In this document: piece after piece, positions 39,933 through 49,921 of the stretch | Layout of the letters: each line of letters opens with the position of its first letter | Position numbering within the stretch: the first letter of the stretch is position 1 | From: Ursidibacter maritimus | GTDB taxonomy: Bacteria; Pseudomonadota; Gammaproteobacteria; Enterobacterales; Pasteurellaceae | Reading direction: 5' to 3' | Assembly (NCBI RefSeq): GCF_009761395.1 | Contig: NZ_LEKN01000023.1 | Location: forward strand, 1 to 64,000 | DNA: 64,000 nt | Program-made: the position numbers and the translations under genes | The notes under the pieces: generated by a model | What the model was told of the DNA's origin: nothing | Databases searched by the model: none | The model's input: the letters and a program-made list of their open reading frames with translations, nothing else

Positions 39933-41420
39933 ATGGAAACCTTACTTCACATTAGTGGTGTTGATAAAGCCTTCCCAGGCGTACAAGCCTTAAAAAACGC
40001 TTGCTTAAATGTGTATGCAGGTAAAGCAATGGCGTTAATGGGGGAAAATGGGGCAGGCAAATCAACGCTAATGAAAATTCTGACAGGGATTTACCATCGT
40101 GATGCCGGTACTATTGAATACCTTGGTCAAAAAGTAACGTTTGCCAACCCCAAAGCATCGCAAGAGGCAGGAATTAGTATTATCCACCAAGAGCTAAATA
40201 TTTTGGGTAATTTATCCATTGCAGAAAATATTTTCCTTGGGAGAGAATTTGTGAACGCTTGGGGCGGAATTGATTGGCGTAAAATGTATCAAGAATCTGA
40301 CCGCTTGTTAGCGCGTTTAGGTGTTAGTCATTCCAGTCGTTTACCTGCCAGTGAGTTATCAATAGGCGAACGCCAAATGGTTGAAATTGCGAAAGCGCTA
40401 AGTTTTGAATCCAAAGTGATTGTAATGGACGAGCCAACCGATGCACTGACTGATACCGAAACTGAAGCATTATTTGTGGTTATTCGTGAACTCAAAGCAG
40501 AAGGGCGTGGCATCGTCTATATTTCACACCGTTTACAAGAAATTTTCCAAATTTGTGATGACGTTACCGTTTTGCGAGATGGGCAGTTTATTGGAGAGCG
40601 TTCAGTCGCCGATCTTAGCGAAGATCTGCTGATTGAAATGATGGTTGGGCGAAAATTAGAAGATCAGTATCCACATATTGATGTACCGCAAGGTACGCTT
40701 CGTCTGTCGGTTGAGAATTTGACAGGAAGTGGGGTCGATAATGTGAGCTTTAACCTGAAAAGCGGTGAGATTTTGGGTATTTCTGGCTTGATGGGGGCAG
40801 GACGTACAGAGTTGATGAAAGTTCTCTACGGGGCATTACCTCGCACTGCGGGTAATATCTATTTAGATGGAAAACCGATTATTAACCGAACCGCACAAGA
40901 TGGGTTAAAGAATGGCATTGTCTATATTTCAGAAGATCGTAAAGGTGATGGCTTAGTTCTCGGTATGTCGGTGAAAGAAAATATGTCGCTGACGGCATTA
41001 GATTATCTTTCCCACTTAGGCAGAATTGATAAAGCCAAAGAGTTAATGACTGTCGTTGATTTTATTGATCTCTTTAATATCAAAACACCAAGCCCCGATA
41101 AGATCATTGGTGAATTATCAGGGGGAAATCAGCAGAAAGTGGCGATTGCCAAAGGGTTGATGACACGCCCAAATGTGTTAATTTTAGATGAGCCAACTCG
41201 AGGTGTTGATGTTGGTGCCAAAAAAGAGATCTACCAACTCATCAATAAATTTAAAGCAGAAGGACTTAGCATTATCTTGGTTTCTTCGGATATGCCAGAA
41301 GTATTAGGAATGTCTGACCGCATTCTTGTAATGAAATCAGGCAAAATCACTGGCGAATTTAGCCGAGAAGACGCTACTCAAGAAAAACTACTCGCCGCTG
41401 CCATTGGTAAATCACACTAA
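39933..41420 (+). CDS. rbsA: Ribose ABC transporter ATP-binding protein
   Basis: A 495-residue protein with two ABC domains. The first has Walker [10 protein letters not shown] near 37 and signature [15 protein letters not shown]. The second has [15 protein letters not shown] in place of a normal P-loop, as usual for RbsA, and signature [15 protein letters not shown]. It powers ribose uptake with RbsC and RbsB. 8 bases after rbsD. Confidence 0.97.
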   Translation: METLLHISGVDKAFPGVQALKNACLNVYAGKAMALMGENGAGKSTLMKILTGIYHRDAGTIEYLGQKVTFANPKASQEAGISIIHQELNILGNLSIAENIFLGREFVNAWGGIDWRKMYQESDRLLARLGVSHSSRLPASELSIGERQMVEIAKALSFESKVIVMDEPTDALTDTETEALFVVIRELKAEGRGIVYISHRLQEIFQICDDVTVLRDGQFIGERSVADLSEDLLIEMMVGRKLEDQYPHIDVPQGTLRLSVENLTGSGVDNVSFNLKSGEILGISGLMGAGRTELMKVLYGALPRTAGNIYLDGKPIINRTAQDGLKNGIVYISEDRKGDGLVLGMSVKENMSLTALDYLSHLGRIDKAKELMTVVDFIDLFNIKTPSPDKIIGELSGGNQQKVAIAKGLMTRPNVLILDEPTRGVDVGAKKEIYQLINKFKAEGLSIILVSSDMPEVLGMSDRILVMKSGKITGEFSREDATQEKLLAAAIGKSH

Positions 41421-41450
41421 CAAGCGGTTATTTTTAGCGAGAAATTTACA

Positions 41451-42410
41451 ATGAACAAACCATTTAATTTAAGCAAATTTTTAATTGAACAGCGTTCAAT
41501 TATCGCCTTATTGGCATTGATTGCTGTCGTTTCTTTCTTAAATCCAAACTTCTTCAGTGCGGATAACTTACTAAATATTCTTCGTCAAACATCTGTTAAT
41601 GCCATCATTGCGATTGGAATGACCTTTGTGATCTTAATCGCAGGGATTGATTTATCAGTCGGATCTGTGCTGGCATTGACTGGTGCGGTAGCAGCAACAC
41701 TCATTGGAATGGATTTATCCATTTATCTGGTTATTCCTGCGGTATTGATTTTTGGTGGCTTGATCGGGCTACTTAATGGTTCACTGGTGGCTTTCGGTAA
41801 AGTGCAAGCCTTTATGGCAACATTAATCACAATGTTGTTATTGCGTGGGATCACTATGATTTATATGGGGGGGCGTCCAATTAGTACAGGGTTTTCTGAT
41901 ATTGCAGACGCTTTCGCTGAAATTGGTACCGGCGTGATTTTAGGCATTCCTGTGCCTGTGTGGTTAATGTTTATTCTGTTTGCAATCGGTTGGTTTGTGC
42001 TAACGCAAACTCGTATCGGACGTTATATTTATGCACTTGGTGGGAATGAATCCGCTACGGCACTCTCTGGCATCAACGTGAATAAAGTAAAACTCTTTGT
42101 ATTTGCGGTAAGTGGCGTGTTAGCTGCATTGGCGGGCTTAATTGTAACGTCTCGCTTAGGCTCGGCACAACCTACCGCTGGTACAGGTTATGAGTTAGAT
42201 GCCATTGCTGCGGTTGTCGTAGGTGGTACATCTTTAATGGGCGGTAAAGGTCGCATTATGGGAACACTTATCGGGGCATTGATTATCGGATTTTTAAGTA
42301 ACGCTTTAAATTTATTAGATATCGACTCTTACTATCAGCTAGTCGCTAAAGCCTTAGTGATTTTAGCTGCGGTTATACTCGATAATTTCATTGGGCGTAA
42401 AAAAGTATAG
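41451..42410 (+). CDS. rbsC: Ribose ABC transporter permease
   Basis: A 319-residue inner-membrane permease with 8-10 hydrophobic segments. TFVILIAGIDLSVGSVLALTGA and the late GTGYELDAIAAVVVGGTSLMGG are typical of sugar permeases of the RbsC/AraH type. It lies 30 bases after rbsA with an uptake-signal copy between them. Confidence 0.96.
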   Translation: MNKPFNLSKFLIEQRSIIALLALIAVVSFLNPNFFSADNLLNILRQTSVNAIIAIGMTFVILIAGIDLSVGSVLALTGAVAATLIGMDLSIYLVIPAVLIFGGLIGLLNGSLVAFGKVQAFMATLITMLLLRGITMIYMGGRPISTGFSDIADAFAEIGTGVILGIPVPVWLMFILFAIGWFVLTQTRIGRYIYALGGNESATALSGINVNKVKLFVFAVSGVLAALAGLIVTSRLGSAQPTAGTGYELDAIAAVVVGGTSLMGGKGRIMGTLIGALIIGFLSNALNLLDIDSYYQLVAKALVILAAVILDNFIGRKKV

Positions 42411-42573
42411 CGATTTAATTCCTACATTAGATCGGCTGCAACTAAGTACAGCTATAAGCGGTCAGATTTAAACAATTTTTTGCAAATGCAAAAGAAGTAA
42501 CAGGCAGTTAGTGCAGTTTAACTAACGTTGTAATGCCTAACTCACTCTACTTACTCTACATTAGGAGAACATT

Positions 42574-43446
42574 ATGAAAAAATTAACTTCGTTAGCCCTT
42601 GCCGTTGGACTTGCTTTCAGTGCATCTGCTATGGCAAAAGACACTATCGCACTTGCTATCTCAACCCTAGATAACCCATTCTTTGTTACCTTAAAAGAAG
42701 GTGCGGAGAAAAAAGCCAAAGAACTGGGCTATGAGTTAGTGGTATTAGATTCACAAAACGACCCAGCCAAAGAACTGGCAAATGTAGAAGATGTTACTGT
42801 TCGTGGTGCAAAAGTGCTACTGATCAACCCGACAGACTCTGAAGCCGTAGGCAATGCAGTATCTGTGGCAAATAAGAAAAATATTCCTGTAATTACCTTA
42901 GATCGTGGTGCAAACAAAGGCACAGTAGTGAGCCATATTGCGTCAGATAACATTGCAGGCGGAAAAATGGCGGGCGATTTTATTGCTGAAAAAGTGGGCA
43001 AAAATGCCAAAGTGATCCAACTTGAGGGTATTGCAGGAACATCCGCTGCTCGTGAACGTGGTGAGGGCTTTAAACAAGCTGTTGAAGCTAACCAGTTTGC
43101 ATTATTAGCAAGCCAACCAGCTGATTTTGATCGTACAAAAGGCTTAAATGTAATGGAAAATTTATTAGCAAGCCACGGTTCTGCAAAAGCTGTTTTTGCT
43201 CAAAATGATGAAATGGCATTAGGTGCATTGCGTGCAATTAAAGCGGCAGGTAAAGATATTCTTGTTGTTGGTTTTGATGGTACAGATGATGCCGTAAAAG
43301 CCGTTGAAGGTGGCAAATTAGCTGCAACTATCGCTCAACAGCCTGAAAAAATTGGTGAATTAGGCGTGGAAACGGCGGCAAAAGTCCTCAAAGGCGAAAA
43401 AGTAGAAGCACAAATTCCAGTACCATTAAAAGTTATCAGTAAATAA
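42574..43446 (+). CDS. rbsB: Ribose ABC transporter periplasmic binding protein
   Basis: A 290-residue secreted receptor. The signal peptide ends ASAMA before [16 protein letters not shown]. Ribose-binding residues sit in [38 protein letters not shown] and [11 protein letters not shown] 163-base gap with an uptake-signal copy and the small dyad GTTAGT/ACTAAC separates it from rbsC. The gap may hold an internal promoter or a leader that raises receptor level. Confidence 0.96.
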   Translation: MKKLTSLALAVGLAFSASAMAKDTIALAISTLDNPFFVTLKEGAEKKAKELGYELVVLDSQNDPAKELANVEDVTVRGAKVLLINPTDSEAVGNAVSVANKKNIPVITLDRGANKGTVVSHIASDNIAGGKMAGDFIAEKVGKNAKVIQLEGIAGTSAARERGEGFKQAVEANQFALLASQPADFDRTKGLNVMENLLASHGSAKAVFAQNDEMALGALRAIKAAGKDILVVGFDGTDDAVKAVEGGKLAATIAQQPEKIGELGVETAAKVLKGEKVEAQIPVPLKVISK

Positions 43447-43451
43447 TCTAT

Positions 43452-43504
43452 ACAAGCGGTTGGTTTTCGTAAAATTTTTGCAAAATCATACCGCTTGTTT
43501 TTTA
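43452..43504. terminator. Uptake-signal hairpin between rbsB and rbsK
   Basis: ACAAGCGGT (43452-43460) and ACCGCTTGT (43490-43498) form a stem with a T run after it. It probably reduces read-through from the receptor gene into rbsK. Confidence 0.7.
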
Positions 43505-43518
43505 TCAAGGCGGCAAAA

Positions 43519-44436
43519 ATGAAAAACAAACTTTGTGTACTAGGCAGTATCAATGTCGATCACGTTATTCGAGTACCTTACTTCCCTAAAGCAGGCGAAA
43601 CTTTAACAGGCTATGATTATCAAATTGCCTTTGGTGGAAAAGGGGCTAATCAAGCTGTTGCTGCTGCTCGTCTCGGTGCTAATGTGCAATTTATTGGGGC
43701 AATAGGGCAAGATCAAATCGGTCATACAATGTGTAGTGCCTTTGCCCAAGATGGTATTGATATTACAGCCATTGAGGAAATTCCAAATCAAAGCACGGGT
43801 TTGGCAATGATTCAAGTAGCAGATTCGGGCGAAAATAGCATTGTTATTTCTGCGGGAGCGAATGGCGACTTATCTCCTGAATTGGTTGAAAAGCACCAAG
43901 CGATTATTGCACAAGCCGATATGTTGTTAATGCAGTTAGAAAGCCCGATCGAAGCGGTGACATTAGCGGCAAAATTAGCAAAACAGGCAAAGACAAAAGT
44001 TGTTTTAAACCCTGCCCCCGCACAACCTTTATCACAAAGTTTACTCTCTCTAGTGGATATGATTACCCCAAATGAAACCGAAGCTGAAATTTTGACTGGC
44101 GTGAAAGTTGTTGATGAGCAAACTGCCGCACTTGCTGCGGATAAATTTCATCAAGTTGGTATTGAAACTGTACTCATCACGCTCGGTGCAAAAGGGGTTT
44201 ATGTCAGCGAAAAAGGAAACGGACAAATTATCGCAGGTTTTCGTGTTCAAGCCGTTGATACCACCGCAGCAGGCGATACCTTTAATGGCGGACTTGTTAC
44301 CGCTTTATTGGAAGGTAAAACTTTAAGTGAATCTATCCGCTTTGCTCACGCTGCTGCCGCAATTTCTGTTACCCGAATGGGGGCTCAAACTGCAATTCCG
44401 ATGAGAAAAGAAGTGGAAGATTTTTTGGCTTTGTAA
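43519..44436 (+). CDS. rbsK: Ribokinase
   Basis: Phosphorylates ribose to ribose-5-P. A 305-residue PfkB-family kinase with LGSINVDHVIRVPYFPKAGE, AFGGKGANQAVAAARLG and the catalytic DTTAAGDTFNGGL. ATG 43519 gives the usual N-terminus; an upstream in-frame start at 43495 lies in the terminator stem and is rejected. Last gene of the rbs operon. Confidence 0.96.
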   Translation: MKNKLCVLGSINVDHVIRVPYFPKAGETLTGYDYQIAFGGKGANQAVAAARLGANVQFIGAIGQDQIGHTMCSAFAQDGIDITAIEEIPNQSTGLAMIQVADSGENSIVISAGANGDLSPELVEKHQAIIAQADMLLMQLESPIEAVTLAAKLAKQAKTKVVLNPAPAQPLSQSLLSLVDMITPNETEAEILTGVKVVDEQTAALAADKFHQVGIETVLITLGAKGVYVSEKGNGQIIAGFRVQAVDTTAAGDTFNGGLVTALLEGKTLSESIRFAHAAAAISVTRMGAQTAIPMRKEVEDFLAL

Positions 44437-44516
44437 AAGTGAGAGATATATCACTGTTTTAAAATAAAAATATAGGTATTCTTCGCAAAATCTAGTGATT
44501 TCAAAGGAGATAATCT

Positions 44517-46010
44517 ATGTTTAAACAACTTCAACAAGTCGGAAAGGCTTTTATGCTACCGATTGCAATTTTACCTGCTGCAGGTTTATTGCTTGGGATT
44601 GGTGGTGCGTTATCCAACAAGGCAACCGTACAAGCCTATCCTGTATTGGATAACCCAGCATTGCAAGGTATTTTCCAAATTATGTCGGCAGCAGGCAGTG
44701 TGGTTTTTGCTAACTTAGCTTTACTGCTCTGTATTGGCTTAGGTATTGGGCTTGCGAAGCGAGATAAAGGCGTTGCTGCTTTAGCCGCAGTTGTTGGTTA
44801 TTTAATTATGACAGGTACTATCGCAGCGTTAATTCCTATTTTTTCCCCTGAAACCAAAGGAATTGATACAGGCGTTATCGGCTCTTTAGTAATGGGGCTA
44901 ATTACAGTTAAGCTACATAATAAATACCACAATATTCAGTTACCACAGATTTTAGGGTTCTTTGGTGGATCTCGCTTTGTACCGATTGTTACTGCCTTTG
45001 CGGCGATTTTTGTGGGGGTGGTATTCTTTTTAATTTGGCCAACCTTCCAAAACTGGCTAGTTTCCGCAGGTAAAGGCATTGCATCAATGGGCGAAATAGG
45101 CACATTCTTCTATGGTTTCCTAATGCGTTTAAGTGGTGCAGTTGGCTTACACCATATGATTTACCCACTATTTTGGTACACTGAATTAGGTGGAACAGAA
45201 GTCGTAAACGGTGAAACCATTATTGGTGCACAAAAGATCTTCTTTGCTCAATTAGCCGATCCTAATCATCAAGGGCTATTTACTGAAGGAACTCGTTTCT
45301 TTGCAGGTCGTTTTGATACGATGATGTTTGGCTTACCCGCTGCTTGTTTAGCGATGTATCACGCCGTACCTAAAGCTCGCCGTAAATTGATTGGTGGATT
45401 ATTCTTAGGAGCCGCACTCACGTCATTTATTACAGGAATTACAGAACCTATTGAGTTTATGTTCTTATTCGTGGCTCCTTGGTTATATGTATTCCACGCA
45501 TTTTTAGACGGAGTATCTTTCTATATTGCAGATTTCCTAAATGTATCTATCGGAAATACCTTCTCTGGTGGTTTTATTGACTTCCTATTGTTTGGCATTT
45601 TACAAGGTAACGAAAATACTCACTGGATTCGTGTCGTCTTAGTTGGCTTACCTTGGGCTGCCTTGTATTACTTCTCTTTCCTATTCTTAATTCGTAAGTT
45701 CAATGTAATGACCCCAGGAAGAGCAGAAGACCAAGAAGAAGTTGTAGAACAACAAACCACTTCCTTAACTGAAAATGCACATCATATTATTGAAGCATTA
45801 GGTACAGCGAGCAATATTGAAAATGTCGATGCTTGCATTACTCGTTTACGTGTTGCTGTTAAAGATGTAAAAGCGGTAAATAAGACTCGCTTAAAAGCTT
45901 TAGGTGCGATAGATGTACTTGAAGTAGGCGGTGGTGTACAGGCTGTCTTTGGTGCAAAAGCCGTTTTATATAAAAGTGAAGTTAATCAGATTTTAGGAAA
46001 AGAAGATTAA
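44517..46010 (+). CDS. ptsG: PTS glucose/maltose-type EIICB permease
   Basis: A 497-residue phosphotransferase permease. The IIC domain (1-390, about 10 membrane segments) starts with FKQLQQVGKAFMLPIAILPAA and has the sugar-site motif GITEPIEFMFLFVAP. The C-terminal IIB domain carries the phosphorylated Cys440 in DACITRLRV. This is the PtsG/MalX layout; it lacks a IIA domain, so Crr must supply it. The sugar could be glucose, maltose or another glucoside. It follows rbsK by 80 bases with its own AAAGGAGA site. Confidence 0.85.
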   Translation: MFKQLQQVGKAFMLPIAILPAAGLLLGIGGALSNKATVQAYPVLDNPALQGIFQIMSAAGSVVFANLALLLCIGLGIGLAKRDKGVAALAAVVGYLIMTGTIAALIPIFSPETKGIDTGVIGSLVMGLITVKLHNKYHNIQLPQILGFFGGSRFVPIVTAFAAIFVGVVFFLIWPTFQNWLVSAGKGIASMGEIGTFFYGFLMRLSGAVGLHHMIYPLFWYTELGGTEVVNGETIIGAQKIFFAQLADPNHQGLFTEGTRFFAGRFDTMMFGLPAACLAMYHAVPKARRKLIGGLFLGAALTSFITGITEPIEFMFLFVAPWLYVFHAFLDGVSFYIADFLNVSIGNTFSGGFIDFLLFGILQGNENTHWIRVVLVGLPWAALYYFSFLFLIRKFNVMTPGRAEDQEEVVEQQTTSLTENAHHIIEALGTASNIENVDACITRLRVAVKDVKAVNKTRLKALGAIDVLEVGGGVQAVFGAKAVLYKSEVNQILGKED

Positions 46011-46030
46011 AATCACATGAAACAACTACC

Positions 46031-46055
46031 TAGGGCGAATATTTAATTCGCCCTA
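46031..46055. terminator. Hairpin after the PTS permease gene
   Basis: TAGGGCGAAT and ATTCGCCCTA pair around ATTTA. No long T run follows. Confidence 0.55.
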
Positions 46056-46077
46056 AGTTCAGTGACCACCCCTCCAG

Positions 46078-46614
46078 AGCTCGCGGAAAATCTTAACTAT
46101 GTAATGCCAACCTTTACATCACAGAGAACGACAATATTAAAGGTGGGGGGACACCCCGTAGTCGAACAAGTGTTGAAAACACCGTTCATTTCTAACCCTG
46201 TTTATTTTAATGCTCAACGCCACTTATTGATTGTGACAGCGCTGAGTGTGGGCGGGAAAATACGATGGTTTATCACTTTAATGACACCATCGCTTTTATG
46301 CACAGTGTGCAAGAAGGTGCAGCAAGTAAGAGTTACGGCTTGGCTGTGGCTGCCTTAGCAAGTGTGCCAAAACAGGTGATTTAATTAGCGAAGCAAAAAT
46401 TGGCTCAACTGGAACAGTTTTCACAACAAACAGCCGAACTTAACGACAGCCCACAACAAGATTGGTTATTTGGTGCTAATTTGCAAAATTCAGCGGAAAT
46501 CTTACCGCTTGTAGAGCTTTCAAAAGTTGAACTTGCTTTACAAGAGATTGACCCAAATGAGCTTACACCCAAACAAGCGTTGGAATGGTTATATAAGTTG
46601 AAGGGATTGGTTAG
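46078..46614 (+). pseudogene. Broken second copy of the mutS 3' half
   Basis: From GAAAATCTTAACTATGTAATG onwards the sequence follows mutS (31970-32880) closely, with scattered changes. The Walker A codons now read ALSVGGKIR instead of GPNMGGKST. About 385 bases covering the rest of the ATPase core, including Walker B, are deleted near 46265. A stop (TAA at 46382-46384) interrupts the frame, and the final stop is lost through a one-base deletion. Homology continues past the gene to TGTAATGGACA at 46642, the same IS end that lies behind mutS. It encodes nothing functional. Confidence 0.9.
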
Positions 46615-46683
46615 GTTTAACAATATTATGTGGTGTAATGGACACGCTATGTGTCCAAATACAATAATCGCATTATCAATAAA

Positions 46684-47565
46684 CTAGGATTTTACGCCAG
46701 TAATTCTGCACCACTCTTCTTTTTCTTCAACAGGGTCAAGATTAAAGGCTTGTTGATAGGCTTCACAAACAGATTCTGCTTGTGTCGCTAAAATACCTGA
46801 TAAGCCTAAGTCGCCTTGCGGTTTCACTAAGGTAATAATTTGTGGCGCGAGTTCTTTGAGTGGGCCTGCGAGAATGTTTGCCACAACCACATCAGCAAGC
46901 AAATCTTTTGGCTGATCTTTTGCAAGAAAGAGTTGTAATCTATCCACTACACCATTCGCCTCTGCATTGTTACGGCTAGCTAAAATAGCTTGTGGGTCAA
47001 TATCAATACCAATTGCTTGTTTTGCACCTAATTTAAGTGCGGCAATCGCTAAAATGCCAGAACCACAACCAAAATCAATGACTGTTTTCCCTTGTAAATC
47101 AAGGCTATCTAACCAAGCTAAACAGAGAGCTGTGGTCGGGTGAGTCCCTGTACCAAACGCAAGCCCTGGATCGAGCATCACATTAACTGCGGTTGGATCG
47201 GGAATTTCACGCCAACTTGGACAGATCCATAAGCGTTTGCCAAATTGCATCGGGTGGAAGTTATCCATCCACTCTCTTTCCCAATCCTTATCTTCAATTT
47301 GTTCAATTTTATGTGCAAAATCTGCCGAGACCAGTTGGCTAGTGATCAACGCATCTACGATAAGTTGCATATCCGTTTCAGCATCAAACAACGCCACCAC
47401 ATCTGTGTTGCCCCACAAGCGAGTTTCGCCAGGAAGTGGCTCAAAAATAGGGGTATCTTGGCTATCCATAAAGGTAACCGATACTGCCCCGATTTCTTCT
47501 AAAAAGTCGCTGATCTGTTCAGCTTGTTTATCTGTACTATTTAAACGAATTTGTACCCACGCCAT
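46684..47565 (-). CDS. prmA: Ribosomal protein L11 methyltransferase
   Basis: A 293-residue enzyme (same length as E. coli PrmA) that trimethylates L11. The N-terminal L11-binding domain starts [20 protein letters not shown]. The SAM site is [18 protein letters not shown], and [13 protein letters not shown] is the catalytic-loop signature. It is about 55 bases from tldD on the same strand. Confidence 0.96.
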   Translation of the reverse strand: MAWVQIRLNSTDKQAEQISDFLEEIGAVSVTFMDSQDTPIFEPLPGETRLWGNTDVVALFDAETDMQLIVDALITSQLVSADFAHKIEQIEDKDWEREWMDNFHPMQFGKRLWICPSWREIPDPTAVNVMLDPGLAFGTGTHPTTALCLAWLDSLDLQGKTVIDFGCGSGILAIAALKLGAKQAIGIDIDPQAILASRNNAEANGVVDRLQLFLAKDQPKDLLADVVVANILAGPLKELAPQIITLVKPQGDLGLSGILATQAESVCEAYQQAFNLDPVEEKEEWCRITGVKS

Positions 47566-47621
47566 TTTAGTTCCTTTTTATATTCATAATAAGCGGTCAG
47601 TTTTGTCAGAAAATTGACGTC

Positions 47622-49067
47622 TTAGCCTCGTCCACCAACGGTGATTTTATCTAATTTTACCGTAGGTTGTCCGACTCCGACAGGCACGCTTTGCCCTTCT
47701 TTACCACAAGTGCCGATACCTAGGTCAAGCTCCATTTTTTTACCCACCATTGAGACTTGTTGCATTGCTTCAATACCACTCCCAATCAATGTTGCACCTG
47801 TAACAGGCTTGGTAATTTTCCCTTTCTCAATTAGATAAGCTTCTGCGGTAGAAAACACAAATTTACCCGATGTAATATCAACTTGCCCACCGCTAAAGTG
47901 TGGCGCATAAAGTCCAAATTCCACCGATTCAATCATCTCATCAAATTCGTGTTCGCCTTCGGTCATATAGGTGTTTGTCATTCTTGGCATTGGTAAGTGT
48001 GCATAAGACTCTCGGCGACCATTTCCCGTTGGTGCAACGCCCATTAAACGTGCATTAAGTTTATCTTGCATATAGCCTTTTAAAATACCGTTTTCAATTA
48101 ACACATTACGTTGTGAAGGCACACCTTCATCATCAACGGTAATTGAACCTCGCATATTGGCAACTGTGCCATCATCAACAATCGTACAGAACGGAGAAGT
48201 GACTAACTCGCCAATTTTGCCAGTGAATAAGGAAGATTCTTTGCGGTTAAAATCGCCTTCTAAACCATGCCCAACCGCCTCGTGTAATAAAATCCCCGGC
48301 CAACCAGCCCCAAGTACAATCGGCATAGTTCCTGCTGGAGCAGCTATTGCCCCTAAATTGATAATGCCTTGTCTAACGGCCTCTTTTGCGAAATAAACCG
48401 CTCTACTATCGCCTGTGTGATGTGGCTCAAAGAACCAGTCTAAACCAAAACGCCCACCAGCACCTGCTCCACCACGTTCCCGTTTTCCATTTTGTTCGAC
48501 TAAAACAGAAATAGATAAGCGAACAAGTGGGCGGATATCTGCTGCTAAAGTGCCATCTGTTGCAGCAACAAGCATTTCTTCGTAAACGGCAGATAAACTC
48601 GCATTCACTTGAATCACTCGAGGATCTTCTGCACGAGCGACTTTATCCACCAAATGTAATAGCTCGACTTTCTGTTCTCGGCTGAGTGTATCTAGCGGGT
48701 TGATTGATGCATAACGCTTAATGGCTTGTGTTTCTTTGAAAGGAGAAATCAATAACGAACCGCTTTCCTGAGTGATACTACGAGCCGCCATTGCACATTG
48801 CTCAAGCTGTGGACGTGAAATCTGATCCGCATAGGCGAAACCCGTTTTCTCACCCGAAACTGCTCGCACACCAACGCCTCGGTCGATATAAAATCCGCCT
48901 TCTTTGATAATGCTATCTTCCAAAGACCAGCTTTCGTCTTGGCTAAATTGAAAATAGAGATCGGCATAATCAATATGACGAGTGGAAAAATGATCTAACA
49001 CCTGAGTGAGATCAGATAATTGTAGCCCACTAGGCAGTAGCAGACTTTGTGAAACTTGGTTTAACAT
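47622..49067 (-). CDS. tldD: Metalloprotease TldD
   Basis: The 481-residue metal-bearing subunit of the TldD/TldE protease, which degrades unfolded peptides and, in some bacteria, matures microcins or assists CcdA turnover. The zinc motif [15 protein letters not shown] is near residue 260, and [18 protein letters not shown] closes the protein. tldE (pmbA) is not in the window. E. coli TldD also has 481 residues. Confidence 0.95.
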   Translation of the reverse strand: MLNQVSQSLLLPSGLQLSDLTQVLDHFSTRHIDYADLYFQFSQDESWSLEDSIIKEGGFYIDRGVGVRAVSGEKTGFAYADQISRPQLEQCAMAARSITQESGSLLISPFKETQAIKRYASINPLDTLSREQKVELLHLVDKVARAEDPRVIQVNASLSAVYEEMLVAATDGTLAADIRPLVRLSISVLVEQNGKRERGGAGAGGRFGLDWFFEPHHTGDSRAVYFAKEAVRQGIINLGAIAAPAGTMPIVLGAGWPGILLHEAVGHGLEGDFNRKESSLFTGKIGELVTSPFCTIVDDGTVANMRGSITVDDEGVPSQRNVLIENGILKGYMQDKLNARLMGVAPTGNGRRESYAHLPMPRMTNTYMTEGEHEFDEMIESVEFGLYAPHFSGGQVDITSGKFVFSTAEAYLIEKGKITKPVTGATLIGSGIEAMQQVSMVGKKMELDLGIGTCGKEGQSVPVGVGQPTVKLDKITVGGRG

Positions 49068-49107
49068 TAAAATTCCTGAAAATAAAAAGGCTCAAAATGA
49101 GCCATTA

Positions 49108-49166
49108 ACAAGCGGTGGGATTGTAGCGGATTTTTGCAAAAAAAACTAACAAACCAACCGCTTGAA
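49108..49166. terminator. Inverted uptake-signal pair between the FMN reductase gene and tldD
   Basis: ACAAGCGGT and ACCGCTTGA face each other over about 45 bases. The position after the FMN reductase stop (minus strand) suits a terminator. Confidence 0.5.
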
Positions 49167-49178
49167 CCTATTTTCAAA

Positions 49179-49757
49179 TTATAGGGATTTTAGTTTTTCT
49201 TGCTGTTCGATTAAATCAACGAATTTATTGATATAGCCTTGTAAAAACTCGATCGTAGAAGGAACGTTGATTTGACCTTGTTCATCAAATAAACTTGGTG
49301 AATTACCTAAAAATACTTCTGGCTGACCAACGATTGGCATATCGAAATAAGAAAGTGCTAAACGTAAGTTTTTAGTTGCACTGTATCCGCCCATTTTTCC
49401 AACAGAATGGCTGATAATAGCGGCTGGTTTGTTTTTCCAAGCGACATCTGCATTCGGTTTTGAGCCGATATCAACCGCATTTTTTAAGCACGCAGGGATA
49501 GTGCGGTTGTTTTCTGAAGTTACGAATAAAATACCATCAGATTGTTTTAGCGTTTCACGAAATTGTGTGTAGCTTTCCGGTAAAGTTACACTTGTTTCAT
49601 TTGGGTCATCGTAGTCAAAATTGTACAGCGGTAAGTGTCCGATTTCGACAATCTCAGCTTGATAGCCAGCTGGAAACATTGTCAGTACATTTGATGCAAC
49701 TTTTCTTGCATAAGAACCTTTACGTAGGCTACCAACTAAGATACTAATTTTTTTCAT
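49179..49757 (-). CDS. NADPH-dependent FMN reductase family protein
   Basis: A 192-residue flavodoxin-fold reductase. GSLRKGSYARKVASNV binds the FMN phosphate, and TSENNRTIPACLKNAVD corresponds to the family motif PEYN.S.P..LKNAID. Relatives reduce quinones, chromate or azo dyes; the natural acceptor is unknown. It is a single gene with an AGAATAA leader, between mpl and tldD. It is distinct from the azoR family at 4533-5120. Confidence 0.85.
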   Translation of the reverse strand: MKKISILVGSLRKGSYARKVASNVLTMFPAGYQAEIVEIGHLPLYNFDYDDPNETSVTLPESYTQFRETLKQSDGILFVTSENNRTIPACLKNAVDIGSKPNADVAWKNKPAAIISHSVGKMGGYSATKNLRLALSYFDMPIVGQPEVFLGNSPSLFDEQGQINVPSTIEFLQGYINKFVDLIEQQEKLKSL

Positions 49758-49921
49758 TATTTATTCTCCAAAAAATGTCATGTTCTTACTGAACAGTACG
49801 AGATTGATACTAGGCACTTAATTAAAAAATCATTATTAATTAAATGTAGGCTTATACTAATCTAAAAAGCGTTTTATTTAAACAATAAGCAAGGAAAAAT
49901 ATCAATTTTTCCTTGCTAGGA

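Noticed and set aside
46400-46687. 95-codon plus-strand frame before prmA
   Set aside because: It is the tail of the broken mutS copy read through a lost stop codon, not a gene.
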